A stretch of 43,245 bases of DNA from positions 1-43,245 of the forward strand of contig PCBK01000169.1 in assembly GCA_002731275.1 (NCBI GenBank), read 5' to 3'. The translations under genes were made by a program, and so were the position numbers. This document shows positions 43,191-43,245 of this stretch, one piece after another. Origin of the DNA: Deltaproteobacteria bacterium. Lineage in GTDB: Bacteria; Myxococcota_C; UBA6777. Numbering within the stretch: position 1 is the first letter of the stretch; each line of letters opens with the position of its first letter. The notes beneath the pieces were generated by a model. The model did no database searches, had not been told where the DNA came from, and saw only the letters and a list, made by a program, of their open reading frames with translations.

Positions 43191-43245
43191 AAGGAGCGGA
43201 GCGACAGGGTGGAGAGTTTGTTGAGGTGGATGATTGCAAGTGAAG

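Larger units (their letters stand above)
42442..43245. other. Non-coding palindrome- and repeat-rich island at the right window end
   Basis: About 800 bp with no supported gene. It holds at least nine short perfect hairpins, for example 42486-42505 (8-bp stem), 42592-42606, 42627-42641, 42657-42674 (7), 42713-42729 (7), 42838-42855 (7), 42861-42878 (7), 42886-42900 (6) and 43162-43190 (10). It also holds direct repeats and one long inverted repeat, listed separately. This looks like a patchwork of dispersed palindromic elements. Confidence 0.7.

Overview
The window looks like chromosomal DNA from a Gram-negative bacterium of near-balanced base composition. It is most plausibly a deltaproteobacterium in the broad sense, in or near Myxococcota. 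The pointers are several eukaryote-like Ser/Thr kinases, large lipoproteins built of repeats, Cys-rich 'CGDGxCD...GENCxxCPxDC' repeats, an outer-membrane porin, and MinD/MinE with RecA, RsgA and DusA. This placement is inference; there is no rRNA or tRNA here to test it.

Layout, left to right. (1) 2-1135: an ISKra4-type transposase cut by the window edge and split by an in-frame TGA. (2) 1485-5745: a divergent CcsA/ResC-like plus ResB-like pair (System II cytochrome c biogenesis), each carrying long low-complexity segments. (3) 14859-5753, minus strand: an apparent five-gene operon with two unknown proteins, the ribosome-assembly GTPase RsgA, a nine-repeat surface lipoprotein and a 961-residue HEPN-plus-STAND NTPase. 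(4) 15121-16692: an HtrA/DegP-type periplasmic protease, divergent from minD-minE (17078-18372). This MinD has a coiled-coil insertion of about 60 residues, and no minC is present. (5) 22348-18552, minus strand: rhodanese, BolA, CGFS glutaredoxin, thiG, thiE/tenI, thiS and dusA, a compact thiamine-thiazole and Fe-S/sulfur cluster. (6) 22606-30249: a Cys-rich repeat lipoprotein, an ACMSD-like decarboxylase, a porin and a very large lipoprotein with a PHP metallohydrolase domain. (7) 30454-37268: three consecutive paralogous membrane-anchored Ser/Thr kinases with zinc ribbons, two of which start with a complete T2SSE_N/MshEN domain as found in type II secretion and type IV pilus ATPases. (8) 37476-42324: a small lipoprotein, recA, and a very basic Slt70-like lytic transglycosylase. 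(9) Two non-coding regions are rich in structure: 39029-39576 upstream of recA (11 GATC sites in 201 bp, then two perfect hairpins) and 42442-43245 (a dense run of short perfect palindromes and repeats).

The best candidate for an undescribed system is the three-kinase cluster. Two kinases look like fusions of a possible c-di-GMP receptor domain to a zinc ribbon, a complete Hanks-type kinase, a low-complexity linker and one C-terminal membrane helix. One linker has four PTxLD motifs that would fit FHA-domain docking if phosphorylated. Next come the HEPN-STAND protein sitting in an rsgA operon, the MinD with a coiled-coil insertion, and the GATC cluster upstream of recA. All functional claims are from sequence reading alone; no database search was run.
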